Source of the DNA: Ralstonia sp. TCR112
GTDB taxonomy: Bacteria; Pseudomonadota; Gammaproteobacteria; Burkholderiales; Burkholderiaceae
Reading direction: 5' to 3'
Length of the DNA stretch: 64,000 nucleotides
Assembly: GCF_007997035.1 (NCBI RefSeq)
Contig: NZ_VOSS01000076.1
Span: 1-64,000 of the forward strand
Shown: positions 56,831 to 64,000 of the stretch, piece by piece
Layout: every line of letters begins with the position of its first letter
Numbering within the stretch: position 1 is the stretch's first letter
Translations under genes and position numbers: made by a program
The notes under the pieces: model-generated
Told to the model about the DNA's origin: nothing
Databases searched by the model: none
Seen by the model: the letters and a program-made list of their open reading frames with translations, nothing else

Positions 56831-57484
56831 CTAGGAACCTACCCACATGCGGTCGACGACGGCACGCACGCCTGGCGCATCCCATGCAGCCTCGCGGGCC
56901 GCACGGCACTCGTTGAGGTTGCGCAGCGGCCCGTACAGCGTGACCGTCCCGTCCGTCACGGAAACATTCAGGCGCGAGGCGTCCACCGCAGCCAGGCGTT
57001 GCAGTGCCTTTGCGATGCGATCGCTCAGATCGGCCGGCCCGGAGGCGGCGCGCAATGTCAGCGCATTGGCGACAGACTTCACGCCGCGCACCCTGCGCAC
57101 CGTGTCCAACGCCGCACGGCGCTGGAAGTCCTGGTCGACTTCACCGCGCAGCGTCACGGCGCCCTCTTCGACGCTAATGCGGATGGCATCCGCCGGCACG
57201 GATACATTCCAGTGCAACGCGCTGCTGATTGCCTGCGCAATGTCTTCATCGGGGCGCACCATATCCGCCGGCATCCGTACATCCACATGGATGACAAGCG
57301 CGGTCACGCCGGCAACGCGCCGGATCGCCTCTTCCGCGGCATGCTTGTCGGCGAACGTGTCGACGCGGCCGGAGAGCGTGACGACGCCGTCCTTGGCCTG
57401 AACCGCAAAGCGACTGGCATCCACCGCCGGATCCCATTGCAGTTCTTCTTCGACATCGTGCTTGAGCTGGATATCGTTCTTCAT
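56831..57484 (-). CDS. triple BON-domain protein
   Basis: 217 residues beginning MKNDIQLKHDVEEELQWDPA. Three BON units end in VQAKDGVVTLSGRVDT, ISVEEGAVTLRGEVDQ and VSVTDGTVTLYGPLRN. It is parallel in size and order to the gene at 55167 (MKSDLGIKQDVNDELLWEPA), so a duplication is evident. Cytoplasmic. It follows the tandem Usp gene by 34 bp. Confidence 0.85.
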   Translation of the reverse strand: MKNDIQLKHDVEEELQWDPAVDASRFAVQAKDGVVTLSGRVDTFADKHAAEEAIRRVAGVTALVIHVDVRMPADMVRPDEDIAQAISSALHWNVSVPADAIRISVEEGAVTLRGEVDQDFQRRAALDTVRRVRGVKSVANALTLRAASGPADLSDRIAKALQRLAAVDASRLNVSVTDGTVTLYGPLRNLNECRAAREAAWDAPGVRAVVDRMWVGS

Positions 57485-57518
57485 GGCGATCTCATCAGGT
57501 TCAGTCGCGGCCCAGGGC

Positions 57519-58358
57519 TCAGTGCGACATCAGCGCCGGTACGGTCATCGTCTTCAGCAGGGTGCGCGTCACGCCGCCCAGCACGAGTTCGCGCAGGCGG
57601 CTGTGCCCGTAGGCGCCCATCACGATCAGATCGGCATTGAAGTCGGCCGCCCGCGAGAGCAGCAGCTCGCCCACGGCGGTGTCGGAATCCGCGCAGTCGG
57701 CCTCTTCAACCGTCGTTTGAATGCCGCGCGCATTCAGCGCACGCGCCACCTGGCCCACGGTGGTTTCTTCGGCCCAGTGCTTTGGCTGCCTGCTGGTGAT
57801 CTGCAGCACGTGCACGTTGGCACCCTTCATGATCGGCATGGCGTCGTGCACCGCACGGGCGGCTTCGCGGCCGCCGCTCCAGGCGACCAGTACACGCTTG
57901 GGCAATGCGGTGAAGTTGCCCGCATACGGCACAACCAGTACAGGGCGGCCCGACTCCAGGATCAGGGTTTCCACAAAGTCGCCGGCGATGAATTCATCCG
58001 GATCATCGTGGTTTCGTTGTCCGACCACGAGAAGATCGCTCTCTCGCGCCTCGCGCAGCACGAGCGCCACGGGGTCGCCCTCCACTGCGCGCCACTCCGT
58101 TTCCACCCCAAGGCTCTCCGTCGCCTGGCGAAAGCGCGCATGTACGGCGTCCCGAACGCTGTCGCGCCGGATACGGTCTTCTTCCAGATAGCGGGCTGCG
58201 TTCTCCATCATGTAGAACCAGCTGAGACTGGGCGCAAAGCTCGCATAGATGCCGACGAGTTTGGCGCCATGCGCCTGCGCGTACTGGGCTGCAAGGTTGA
58301 GACGGTGCATGGCGCGCTCGCTGCGGTCCAGATGCACCATCACACTGGCGTAACTCAT
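57519..58358 (-). CDS. tandem-domain universal stress protein
   Basis: 279 residues from ATG 58358. Domain 1 (SVMVHLDRSERAMHRLNLAA, with LLVVGQRNHDDPDEF) lacks the usual G-2x-G-9x-G-S/T loop. Domain 2 keeps a complete one (LIVMGAYGHSRLRELVLGGVTRTLL), so only domain 2 is likely to bind ATP. A Usp of this kind helps survival of starvation and anoxia. The next gene upstream is a single-domain Usp on the same strand. Confidence 0.88.
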   Translation of the reverse strand: MSYASVMVHLDRSERAMHRLNLAAQYAQAHGAKLVGIYASFAPSLSWFYMMENAARYLEEDRIRRDSVRDAVHARFRQATESLGVETEWRAVEGDPVALVLREARESDLLVVGQRNHDDPDEFIAGDFVETLILESGRPVLVVPYAGNFTALPKRVLVAWSGGREAARAVHDAMPIMKGANVHVLQITSRQPKHWAEETTVGQVARALNARGIQTTVEEADCADSDTAVGELLLSRAADFNADLIVMGAYGHSRLRELVLGGVTRTLLKTMTVPALMSH

Positions 58359-58398
58359 GGTCAGATCCTGGTGTCGTGTCAGAGGGGGAACTACCCGG

Positions 58399-58899
58399 TC
58401 AGGCAATGACGGCATTGGCCAGCGGTTCGGTAGCTTCGCGCGCTGCTTCCGTGGGCACCGCGCGGACGAGCAGCACCGGCAGCGTGCTGCGGCGTACAAC
58501 GCTCTCAGCCACGCTGCCCAGGAACAAGCGCTGGAAGCCGCGACGCCCATGCGTGCCCAGCACCAGGGCCTGGGCGCCGACGTTCTGTGCCGCCTGTTCG
58601 ATGGCGGTGCCGATGTCGAAGGTTCCGATGGGGTCGTCCACCACCACGCTGTGGACATGTACACCGGCCTTTTCGGCCTTGTCCCGCGCGTCGGCAACGA
58701 TTTGCTTGCCTTGTTTGACCAGTGCCTCGGTAAAGGCGCCGACATCGATATAGCCAACGTCGTACATCAGATACGAGTTGTCGATCACGTGCGCGATGAC
58801 CAGCTCAGAGCCGAGCTTTTTTGCCAGCTGGATGGCCTCGTCCAGCGCGCGCTCCGCCGTAGGACTGCCATCCACGGCTACCAGAATCCTGTCGTACAT
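58399..58899 (-). CDS. universal stress protein, single domain
   Basis: 166 residues from ATG 58899 with a strong GGAGG ribosome site. Start MYDRILVAVDGSPTAERALD; ATP-binding loop LVLGTHGRRGFQRLFLGSVA followed by ESVVRRSTLPVLLVR. First gene of a minus-strand operon: usp, usp, BON, flavodoxin, TraR-like, BON. An FNR-type site is centred about 88 bp upstream. Confidence 0.9.
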   Translation of the reverse strand: MYDRILVAVDGSPTAERALDEAIQLAKKLGSELVIAHVIDNSYLMYDVGYIDVGAFTEALVKQGKQIVADARDKAEKAGVHVHSVVVDDPIGTFDIGTAIEQAAQNVGAQALVLGTHGRRGFQRLFLGSVAESVVRRSTLPVLLVRAVPTEAAREATEPLANAVIA

Positions 58900-58980
58900 G
58901 ATGTGCCTCCATCTCGAATCCGTCGTCCGCCCCACACGGGGTTGCTGGATTCCATGTTGGACCACCATGCGGATCAGCCC

Positions 58981-58994
58981 TTGATTTACATCAG
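58981..58994 (-). promoter_or_regulatory. FNR-type site for the Usp-BON operon
   Basis: TTGAT-TTAC-ATCAG matches 9 of 10. On the minus strand the element 31 bp away reads CAACAT (58954-58959). The expected start leaves a leader of about 47 bases to the usp ATG. Confidence 0.65.
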
Positions 58995-59027
58995 CGTTTG
59001 GCTTGCCGGCGCCTCAGGCAATGCCAA

Positions 59028-59041
59028 TTGATCTGCCTCAA
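59028..59041 (+). promoter_or_regulatory. distal FNR-type site upstream of the CBS gene
   Basis: TTGAT-CTGC-CTCAA (8 of 10). TAGACT at 59063-59068 is centred exactly 31 bp downstream on the plus strand, so it would give a long-leader transcript for the CBS gene. Confidence 0.58.
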
Positions 59042-59119
59042 GGGCCTGCGCGCCGCGCTCGATAGACTCGTGCGCTATCCGCTGCCTCTCGGGTGCAGTT
59101 CTGGAAAGCTCACGGCACC

Positions 59120-59133
59120 TTGTGCGGGATCAA
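59120..59133 (+). promoter_or_regulatory. proximal FNR-type site upstream of the CBS gene
   Basis: TTGTG-CGGG-ATCAA: perfect right half, 3 of 5 in the left. The near-consensus TATAGT at 59155-59160 is centred exactly 31 bp downstream. Leader to ATG 59188 is about 20 bases. Confidence 0.6.
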
Positions 59134-59187
59134 CTTCTGACACCGGCCCGTTCTTATAGTGAAAACGTACGCGCATCGGAGTTCAGC

Positions 59188-59646
59188 ATGAGGGTCAACG
59201 AGATCTGTTCCCACCGCATCGTCCACGTCCAGGCGACGGCGACGCTGCAGCAAGCCGCCCGGCTGATGCGCGACGAAAGCGCCCGGGCGCTGCTTGTCAC
59301 GGAACAAGCCGTTGGAGGTTCACGGGTGGTCGGCATCGTGACAGACCGCGACATGGTGGTGCACGGCATTGCCAGCCAAAGCGACTGCACCCACACCGCC
59401 GTCTCCGAAGTCATGACGCGCGGCCTCCTGACCATCCACGATGACGCCGTGATCAGTGAAGCCCTGCGCTCGATGCTGAGCCACGGCCTGCACCGTCTAG
59501 GCGTGGTCGATCGTCAGCAACGGCTGGTGGGCATGCTCAGCCTGGACGACACCATCCGCGCGATCGGCGGCGAATGGACGTTGCTCGCCGGCATTCTCGG
59601 TCGCGACAACGCGACGCGCCCCGCCACCATGCGCCGTCCGACTTGA
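59188..59646 (+). CDS. CBS-domain pair protein
   Basis: 152 residues from ATG 59188 (GGAG upstream). Two CBS domains: ATLQQAARLMRDESARALLV with VGIVTDRDMVVHGIA, and AVISEALRSMLSHGLHRLGV with LVGMLSLDDTIRAIG. Stand-alone CBS pairs sense adenine nucleotides and regulate partner proteins. Two FNR-type promoters in tandem precede it. DUF2892 follows 40 bp downstream. Confidence 0.9.
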   Translation: MRVNEICSHRIVHVQATATLQQAARLMRDESARALLVTEQAVGGSRVVGIVTDRDMVVHGIASQSDCTHTAVSEVMTRGLLTIHDDAVISEALRSMLSHGLHRLGVVDRQQRLVGMLSLDDTIRAIGGEWTLLAGILGRDNATRPATMRRPT

Positions 59647-59686
59647 TTCTCTAAGGCTTCACTCACTGTTATCCAGGAGCACTGCC

Positions 59687-59869
59687 ATGTTCACCAATGT
59701 TGGAACCGCGGACCGCGCCGTCCGCATCTTGATCGGCGTCGCCATGATCCTGCTGGCGTTCTTTGGCAAGGTGCCCGCGTGGGTCGGCTGGGTGGGTCTG
59801 ATCCCCCTGGTGACCGGCCTCGTCCGCATGTGCCCGCTCTACTGGGTGCTGGGCATCGGACGAGATTGA
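59687..59869 (+). CDS. DUF2892 (YgaP-like transmembrane) small protein
   Basis: 60 residues with ribosome site AGGAG. MFTNVGTADRAVRILIGVAM begins the DUF2892 pattern, with two membrane segments (ILIGVAMILLAFFG, VGWVGLIPLVTGLV) and a conserved CPLY near the end. In YgaP this module follows a rhodanese domain; here it is alone. Its role is unknown. Its stop directly abuts that of the convergent DUF4010 gene. Confidence 0.85.
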   Translation: MFTNVGTADRAVRILIGVAMILLAFFGKVPAWVGWVGLIPLVTGLVRMCPLYWVLGIGRD

Positions 59870-61096
59870 TCAGGCAACCAACCAGAACACCGCCCAGCTG
59901 GCCAGCAGCATGGTCAGCAGACCGGCGGTGACCTTGCCGGCAAATGCCCGGCCTCCGCTGACGGCCACGACAACCTTCGAGAAAGTGTTGGCCGTCAGCG
60001 CAAGCATCACGAGCGCGCCCGCCGTCGATATTTGCAGCGTGTGGCTTGCCGCCTGCGTTGCGATGGAAGCGGTGGCGGCATGGACATCGGCAAACGCACC
60101 GAAGACCGTGACGGCCACGACCGCTGCCGTCCCGAACCACATGCGCGCGGCGGCTGCGGCAAGCAGCAACGCCGCCGTCCACAGCGCAAAACCGATCGCG
60201 ATGCGCCAGTTGATGGCGGACGCTGCGTCCTCCGGCGCCGCCTGAAGCGGCTCGCTGCCGCGCCATATCCATAGGGCGGACCATGCCACGGTCACCACCA
60301 TGGCCACCGCCAGCGGGGCTGCCAGCAGGCGCAACAAGTCGATGCTGATGGCGGCAATCAGCAACAGCATCTGCACCAGCGTGGCAACGTTGGAGAGCAG
60401 TGCAGCGGCAACCGCGCCGTCAACGGGGCGATGGTCTTTCCGCGCCCGTGCCGCCATCGTCGTGATCGTTGCCACACTCGAGGCAAACCCGCTGAACAAG
60501 CCGGCCAGCGGCAGACCGAGGCGCTCTCCAAACCCTCGCGCCGCAAAGTGGCCCATGTTGCCGGTCAGCATGACAAGCAGCACAACGAGCCACAGCGTAT
60601 GCGGGTTCCAGGCGTTCAGCGGCCCGAGGTTCCGGTCTGGAACAGCGGGCCAGATCAGCAATGCCGCCACGGCAAGGATCAGCAGATCGGCCAGTTCACG
60701 CTGGGTGATGACCGTGCGGGCAAACCGATGCAAACCGGCTTTGGCATAGAGCAGAACAAGAAGGACCGTGCCCAGGCCGGCCGTCATTTCCGGCTCGGTC
60801 ACGGCATAGGCGCCCAGCAGCGTGGTCGCCACAAGCGCGAGCTCCGTCGTCACACCAGGGTCAACATTGGCCGAATGGTGATACCCCATCGCCGCCAACA
60901 CCGCGACGGCCAGCAACACCGTGGGCACGGCAAACGGTATCGGCAGGCTTGCCGCAATGGCGCCTGCGAGCGCCCCGATCGCAAACGTTCGCATGCCCGC
61001 CGGCAACTCGGCGCTGCCGGCATGACTACGCTCGCGCTCAAGGCCGATCGCCAGGCCCACGCCCAGGGCAACCGAGAAAGACAGCAGTGAAGACAT
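59870..61096 (-). CDS. MgtC/DUF4010 family membrane protein
   Basis: 408 residues with about twelve hydrophobic segments. The N-terminal MgtC-like part reads LGVGLAIGLERERSHAG and GMRTFAIGALAGAI; the DUF4010 part follows from about residue 180. Members are linked to Mg or pH stress but the transported species, if any, is not settled. It is convergent with the DUF2892 gene and divergent from the alcohol dehydrogenase. Confidence 0.87.
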   Translation of the reverse strand: MSSLLSFSVALGVGLAIGLERERSHAGSAELPAGMRTFAIGALAGAIAASLPIPFAVPTVLLAVAVLAAMGYHHSANVDPGVTTELALVATTLLGAYAVTEPEMTAGLGTVLLVLLYAKAGLHRFARTVITQRELADLLILAVAALLIWPAVPDRNLGPLNAWNPHTLWLVVLLVMLTGNMGHFAARGFGERLGLPLAGLFSGFASSVATITTMAARARKDHRPVDGAVAAALLSNVATLVQMLLLIAAISIDLLRLLAAPLAVAMVVTVAWSALWIWRGSEPLQAAPEDAASAINWRIAIGFALWTAALLLAAAAARMWFGTAAVVAVTVFGAFADVHAATASIATQAASHTLQISTAGALVMLALTANTFSKVVVAVSGGRAFAGKVTAGLLTMLLASWAVFWLVA

Positions 61097-61250
61097 TCAG
61101 TGAAGTCGGATAGTCGTTGCAATGCACCCATTCAGTATTGCGCGCGGCAACGCTTTCCGATTGATCTGGCGCAGTCGATGGTCGACTGTCGGGCAGCCGT
61201 TCCGTGGTGCTGACCGATACTGTTCAGGCACGCCATTCTCGGAGACAGCG

Positions 61251-62261
61251 ATGTCTGAATCGATGCAGGCCATGGTGATGGAAGGCGCGGGAAAGCCGTT
61301 GAGCTGGCGTGAAGTGCCGCTGCCCGCCCCTGGCCCGGGAGAAGTCCGGATCGCCGTCTCGGTATGTGGTGTCTGCCGTACCGATCTGCATATCGTGGAC
61401 GGCGAACTGACCGCCCCGAAACCATCGCTCATTCCCGGTCACGAGATCGTGGGCGTCGTCGAGTCATGCGGCGAAGGCGTGACAACACCCGCTCCAGGCG
61501 AGCGCGTCGGCGTGCCGTGGCTCGGCTGGACATGCGGCGTCTGCCCGTACTGCCTGCACGGCCGCGAAAACCTGTGCGACCACCCTGCCTTCACCGGCTA
61601 TACGCGCGACGGCGGGTATGCCCAATACGTCGTCTGCGACGCGCGATACTGCCTGCCGATTCCAGCGCGGTACGACGATGCCCACGCCGCGCCGCTGCTC
61701 TGTGCCGGGCTGATCGGCTACCGCACGCTGCGCATGGCCGGCGATGCGCGCCGGATCGGCATCTACGGCTTTGGCGCGGCGGCCCACCTCATCACGCAGA
61801 TTGCCGTGGCAGAGCAGCGCGAAGTCTTCGCCTTCACCCGCGCCGGCGACACAGCAGCCCAGCAACTTGCGCTCGACACCGGCGCCAGCTGGGCAGGCGC
61901 AGGCGACGCGCCCGCCCCAGAACCGCTTGACGCCGCGCTGATCTTCGCGCCCATCGGCGCGCTCGTGCCGCAGGCGCTGAAAGCCGTGGTCAAGGGCGGC
62001 CCGGTGGTCTGCGGCGGCATCCACATGAGCGACATCCCCACGTTTCCGTACCGGCTGCTTTGGGAAGAACGCAAGCTCGTGTCGGTGGCAAACCTGACGC
62101 GCGCCGATGGAATCGCCCTCATGCGCACCGCCGCAGAGGTGCCCTTGCGCGTTCACGTCACGCCCTATCCGCTGCAAGACGCCAACACCGCCTTGGAAGA
62201 CCTCCGCGCGGGGCGCGTGGCGGGCGCTGCCGTCCTGCAGGTGGCGTCGAAAGACCTTTGA
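61251..62261 (+). CDS. zinc-dependent alcohol dehydrogenase (AdhA/AdhP-like)
   Basis: 336 residues from ATG 61251 (GGAGA upstream). Catalytic zinc: CGVCRTDLHIVDGEL and IPGHEIVG. Structural zinc: CGVCPYCLHGRENLC. The cofactor loop IGIYGFGAAAHLI is slightly unusual. It resembles the ethanol-type alcohol dehydrogenases in the zinc-binding ADH family. A weak FNR-like site lies at 61161-61174 (TTGATCTGGCGCAG), with no -10 at the right distance. The stop overlaps the FNR site of the usp gene. Confidence 0.88.
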   Translation: MSESMQAMVMEGAGKPLSWREVPLPAPGPGEVRIAVSVCGVCRTDLHIVDGELTAPKPSLIPGHEIVGVVESCGEGVTTPAPGERVGVPWLGWTCGVCPYCLHGRENLCDHPAFTGYTRDGGYAQYVVCDARYCLPIPARYDDAHAAPLLCAGLIGYRTLRMAGDARRIGIYGFGAAAHLITQIAVAEQREVFAFTRAGDTAAQQLALDTGASWAGAGDAPAPEPLDAALIFAPIGALVPQALKAVVKGGPVVCGGIHMSDIPTFPYRLLWEERKLVSVANLTRADGIALMRTAAEVPLRVHVTPYPLQDANTALEDLRAGRVAGAAVLQVASKDL

Positions 62262-62271
62262 CGCGCATCAA
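62258..62271 (+). promoter_or_regulatory. FNR-type site upstream of the third Usp gene
   Basis: TTGAC-GCGC-ATCAA (9 of 10), overlapping the stop codon of the alcohol dehydrogenase. TACGCT at 62293-62298 is centred 31 bp downstream. The leader to ATG 62342 would be about 36 bases. Confidence 0.68.
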
Positions 62272-62341
62272 CAACCCCGCCGCCACGCTGTCTACGCTGA
62301 TTACACGCGGTGCCGTACTGCGCAACGCCTTGGAGACCACC

Positions 62342-62797
62342 ATGTACCAGCGAATCCTGCTCGCCGTCGACGGCAGCCACGCGTCGTATCTCGCGCTGCA
62401 CCAGGCCATTGTGGTCAGCAAGGCAACGGGCGCCGAAGTCGAAGCCCTCTTCGTTGCCGACAGCAGCGACATCACCTTCGACATGGTCGGCGCGGACTCG
62501 ATTGCCTACGCCAACCAGGTCGTCAATTACGGCCGGGACACGCTCGCCGAGGTTTCGAAAAAGCTCGACGCTGCAGGCGTCAAGCATTCGACCAAGTTGC
62601 TCGAAAAATCCATTGCGCCGGGGCAGATCTCGGCAACGATCGTCGCAGAAGCCAACGAGACCGCCGCCGACCTGATCGTGCTCGGGACACATGGCCGACG
62701 CGGGCTCAAGCATCTGGTGCTCGGCAGCGTGGCCGAAGGCGTGGTGCGCAAGACCAACAAGCCGGTGTTGATGGTGCGTAGCGAGGTCGAGGAGTAA
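62342..62797 (+). CDS. universal stress protein
   Basis: 151 residues: MYQRILLAVDGSHASYLALH and the ATP-binding loop LIVLGTHGRRGLKHLVLGSV. Single domain, cytoplasmic. It follows the alcohol dehydrogenase by 80 bp but has its own FNR-type promoter. Together with the genes at 57519 and 58399 it makes three Usp genes in five kilobases. Confidence 0.92.
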   Translation: MYQRILLAVDGSHASYLALHQAIVVSKATGAEVEALFVADSSDITFDMVGADSIAYANQVVNYGRDTLAEVSKKLDAAGVKHSTKLLEKSIAPGQISATIVAEANETAADLIVLGTHGRRGLKHLVLGSVAEGVVRKTNKPVLMVRSEVEE

Positions 62798-63116
62798 GGC
62801 CACAACCTTCCCCGATCGTCTGACGCCGCCCGTCCGAGCTCATCGGCGGGCGGCAAAGTCTTGCTCGAAGCGCTTGCGCACCTGAGTGCACTCGGCCCTG
62901 CCTTCCGGATTCAAACCGACGCCACCTCCTTCTGCGTCAATTTGACCAAGGCGCGTTTGTTACTTTCGGTTCCAAAACGCAGCCAAACCCTCATCCCAGT
63001 GGTCGATGCATCGGCTCGGGGCCATTGCCCGCGAGCCTGCCCACCAATACGGCGGCCTGCGACAGGCGTACGGAGCGCATCGCTCCAGATTCCTGCCCGC
63101 CCAGATTCACTCGACC
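62798..63116 (+). other. intergenic gap with a GC-rich inverted repeat
   Basis: 319 bp. An inverted repeat GCCGCCCG (62824-62831) / CGGGCGGC (62847-62854) may be a terminator for the Usp gene, but it is followed by AAAGTC and not by a T run. No convincing gene; frames reading into the MscS gene are extensions. Confidence 0.4.
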
Positions 63117-64000
63117 ATGGAAGACTTTCTCTCGCACCTTCATCCCGAACGCCTGAACTTCATCTGGGACGCCTTCAGCCGCCTGGCCGTCAGCCTGTGC
63201 GCGGCGATGCTCATCCTGTTTCTCGGCTGGTGGATCTCCAAACGCATCGGCCGGTGGCTCAACCGGCTGGCCAGCGGCCAGACCCGCGTCGACGCCACGC
63301 TCAGGCCCATCCTGTGCGACATCGCCGTCTGGGGCATCCGGATTCTCGCCATTGTCGGGGCGCTGTCCCGGCTGGGCATTGAAACGGCCAGCATCATTGC
63401 CGTACTCGGCGCGGCGGGCCTTGCCATCGGGCTGGCGCTGCAGGGCACGCTGCAGAACATTGCGGCGGGCATCATGCTGCTCGCGCTACGGCCCTTTCGG
63501 GTGGGCGACTACATCGATGGCGGCGGCGGTGAAGTTGCCGGCACGGTGGAAGAAGTCAGCCTGTTCATGACGCGCCTGACCAAGCCCGACGGCATCTGCG
63601 AATACGTGCCGAACAGCGCGCTGTGGAGTCACTCCGTGCGCAACTACACGCGCAACCCGACCCGCCGGCTGGATCTGGAGATCCGAGGTCTCGCTCCAAG
63701 ACGATATTCCGCGTGCGCTTGAGGCACTCCAAACGCTGGCCGCCAATGAACCGCAGGTGCTGGCCGACCCGGCGCCGCTGGCCATGGTGATGCGTTTTGA
63801 CGACAGTATTGCCGTGTTGAATCTGCGCGTCTGGGCACGGACGGAGCACTTCTGGGACATGCGTTGGACGCTCGCCCAGAAAGTCCGCGCCACCCTCGCA
63901 GAGGCCCGCTGCGCCGTCCCCATGCGGATTCGCGAACTTCATATTGTGCGAGACGACACCAAGAAAATGGACGATGGACCGAGCCGTCAAGACCGAAAAA
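63117..64000 (+). CDS. MscS-family mechanosensitive channel (frameshifted, runs off the window)
   Basis: ATG 63117 gives MEDFLSHLHPERLNFIWDAF, then membrane segments LAVSLCAAMLILFLGWWIS, DIAVWGIRILAIVGALS and the pore helix ASIIAVLGAAGLAIGLALQG. The beta-domain follows (FRVGDYIDGGGGEVAGTVEE). After RRLDLEI the frame breaks near 63683. Deleting one C (ATCCGAG to ATCGAG) gives LEIEVSLQDDIPRALEALQ and an open frame to the window end. This member has only three membrane segments, like MscS. It would release solutes under osmotic shock. Confidence 0.87.

Noticed and set aside
61161-61174. TTGATCTGGCGCAG as an FNR site for the second alcohol dehydrogenase
   Set aside because: Only one good half-site, and no -10 element at the class II distance. 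Left as weak.
62824-62854. GC-rich inverted repeat as a definite intrinsic terminator
   Set aside because: No T run follows; kept only as a remark.
1-64000. Mobile elements, integrase, att sites, tRNA or phage genes marking an island border
   Set aside because: None was seen; base composition and codon style look uniform, so transfer as a unit cannot be shown from this window.

Overview
The window reads as a chromosomal segment of a GC-rich betaproteobacterium of the Burkholderiaceae, most likely Ralstonia or a close relative. This rests on the polyhydroxyalkanoate (PHA) synthase, the three phasin-like proteins, the remnant of an acetoacetyl-CoA reductase gene, the gluconate-dehydrogenase-type three-gene operon and the overall codon style. 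The genus is an inference; no rRNA or housekeeping marker is present. I saw no tRNA, rRNA, CRISPR array, insertion sequence or phage gene.

Layout. 0-4 kb, minus strand: the 5' end of dbpA, a small zinc-ribbon protein, and a membrane dehydrogenase operon (gluconate 2-dehydrogenase subunit 3-like, GMC flavoprotein, diheme cytochrome c). 4.6-16.1 kb, plus strand: one long operon of PHA synthase, outer-membrane factor, HlyD-type protein, RbbA-type ABC fusion, ABC permease, phasin, MaoC-phosphotransacylase and acetate kinase. 16.2-18.7 kb: a copper ATPase. 18.7-31.7 kb, minus strand: an epimerase, a PAS histidine kinase, a P1B ATPase with a hemerythrin tail, cytochrome b561 and a CzcCBA-type metal efflux set. 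31.7-36.3 kb, minus strand: an operon of Hsp20, beta-CASP nuclease, PRPP synthetase-like protein, DUF1488 protein and AMP/thymidine phosphorylase. 36.6-49.1 kb: an LRAT-fold protein, a second-type FtsH, PfkB, two phasins, a repeat protein, a short HPF, a SagB-type nitroreductase, a zinc alcohol dehydrogenase, a kinase chimera, a hydrolase and a phosphoribosyltransferase. 49.1-55 kb: an MgtA-type ATPase, a two-component pair and an FNR-type regulator. 55-64 kb: BON, TraR/DksA, flavodoxin, universal stress (Usp), CBS, DUF2892 and DUF4010 proteins, another alcohol dehydrogenase, another Usp and an MscS channel running off the end.

How it fits together. The window encodes an FNR protein with C-x2-C-x5-C plus a fourth cysteine and the E-TVSR recognition helix. 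At least twelve 14-bp sites resembling TTGAT-N4-ATCAA lie upstream of genes or operons here. In most of them a TAnnnT-like element sits 30-32 bp from the site centre, the geometry of a class II FNR promoter. I therefore read most of 4.5-63 kb as a low-oxygen and stress-survival regulon packed around its own regulator: carbon storage (PHA), acyl-phosphate ATP generation, alcohol metabolism, ribosome hibernation, chaperone/protease functions, nucleotide recycling, metal efflux and Usp proteins.

Six genes carry a single-base frameshift, nearly all in short homopolymers with intact sequence on both sides. Sequencing error is the simplest explanation, so I annotate them as full genes and mark the break.
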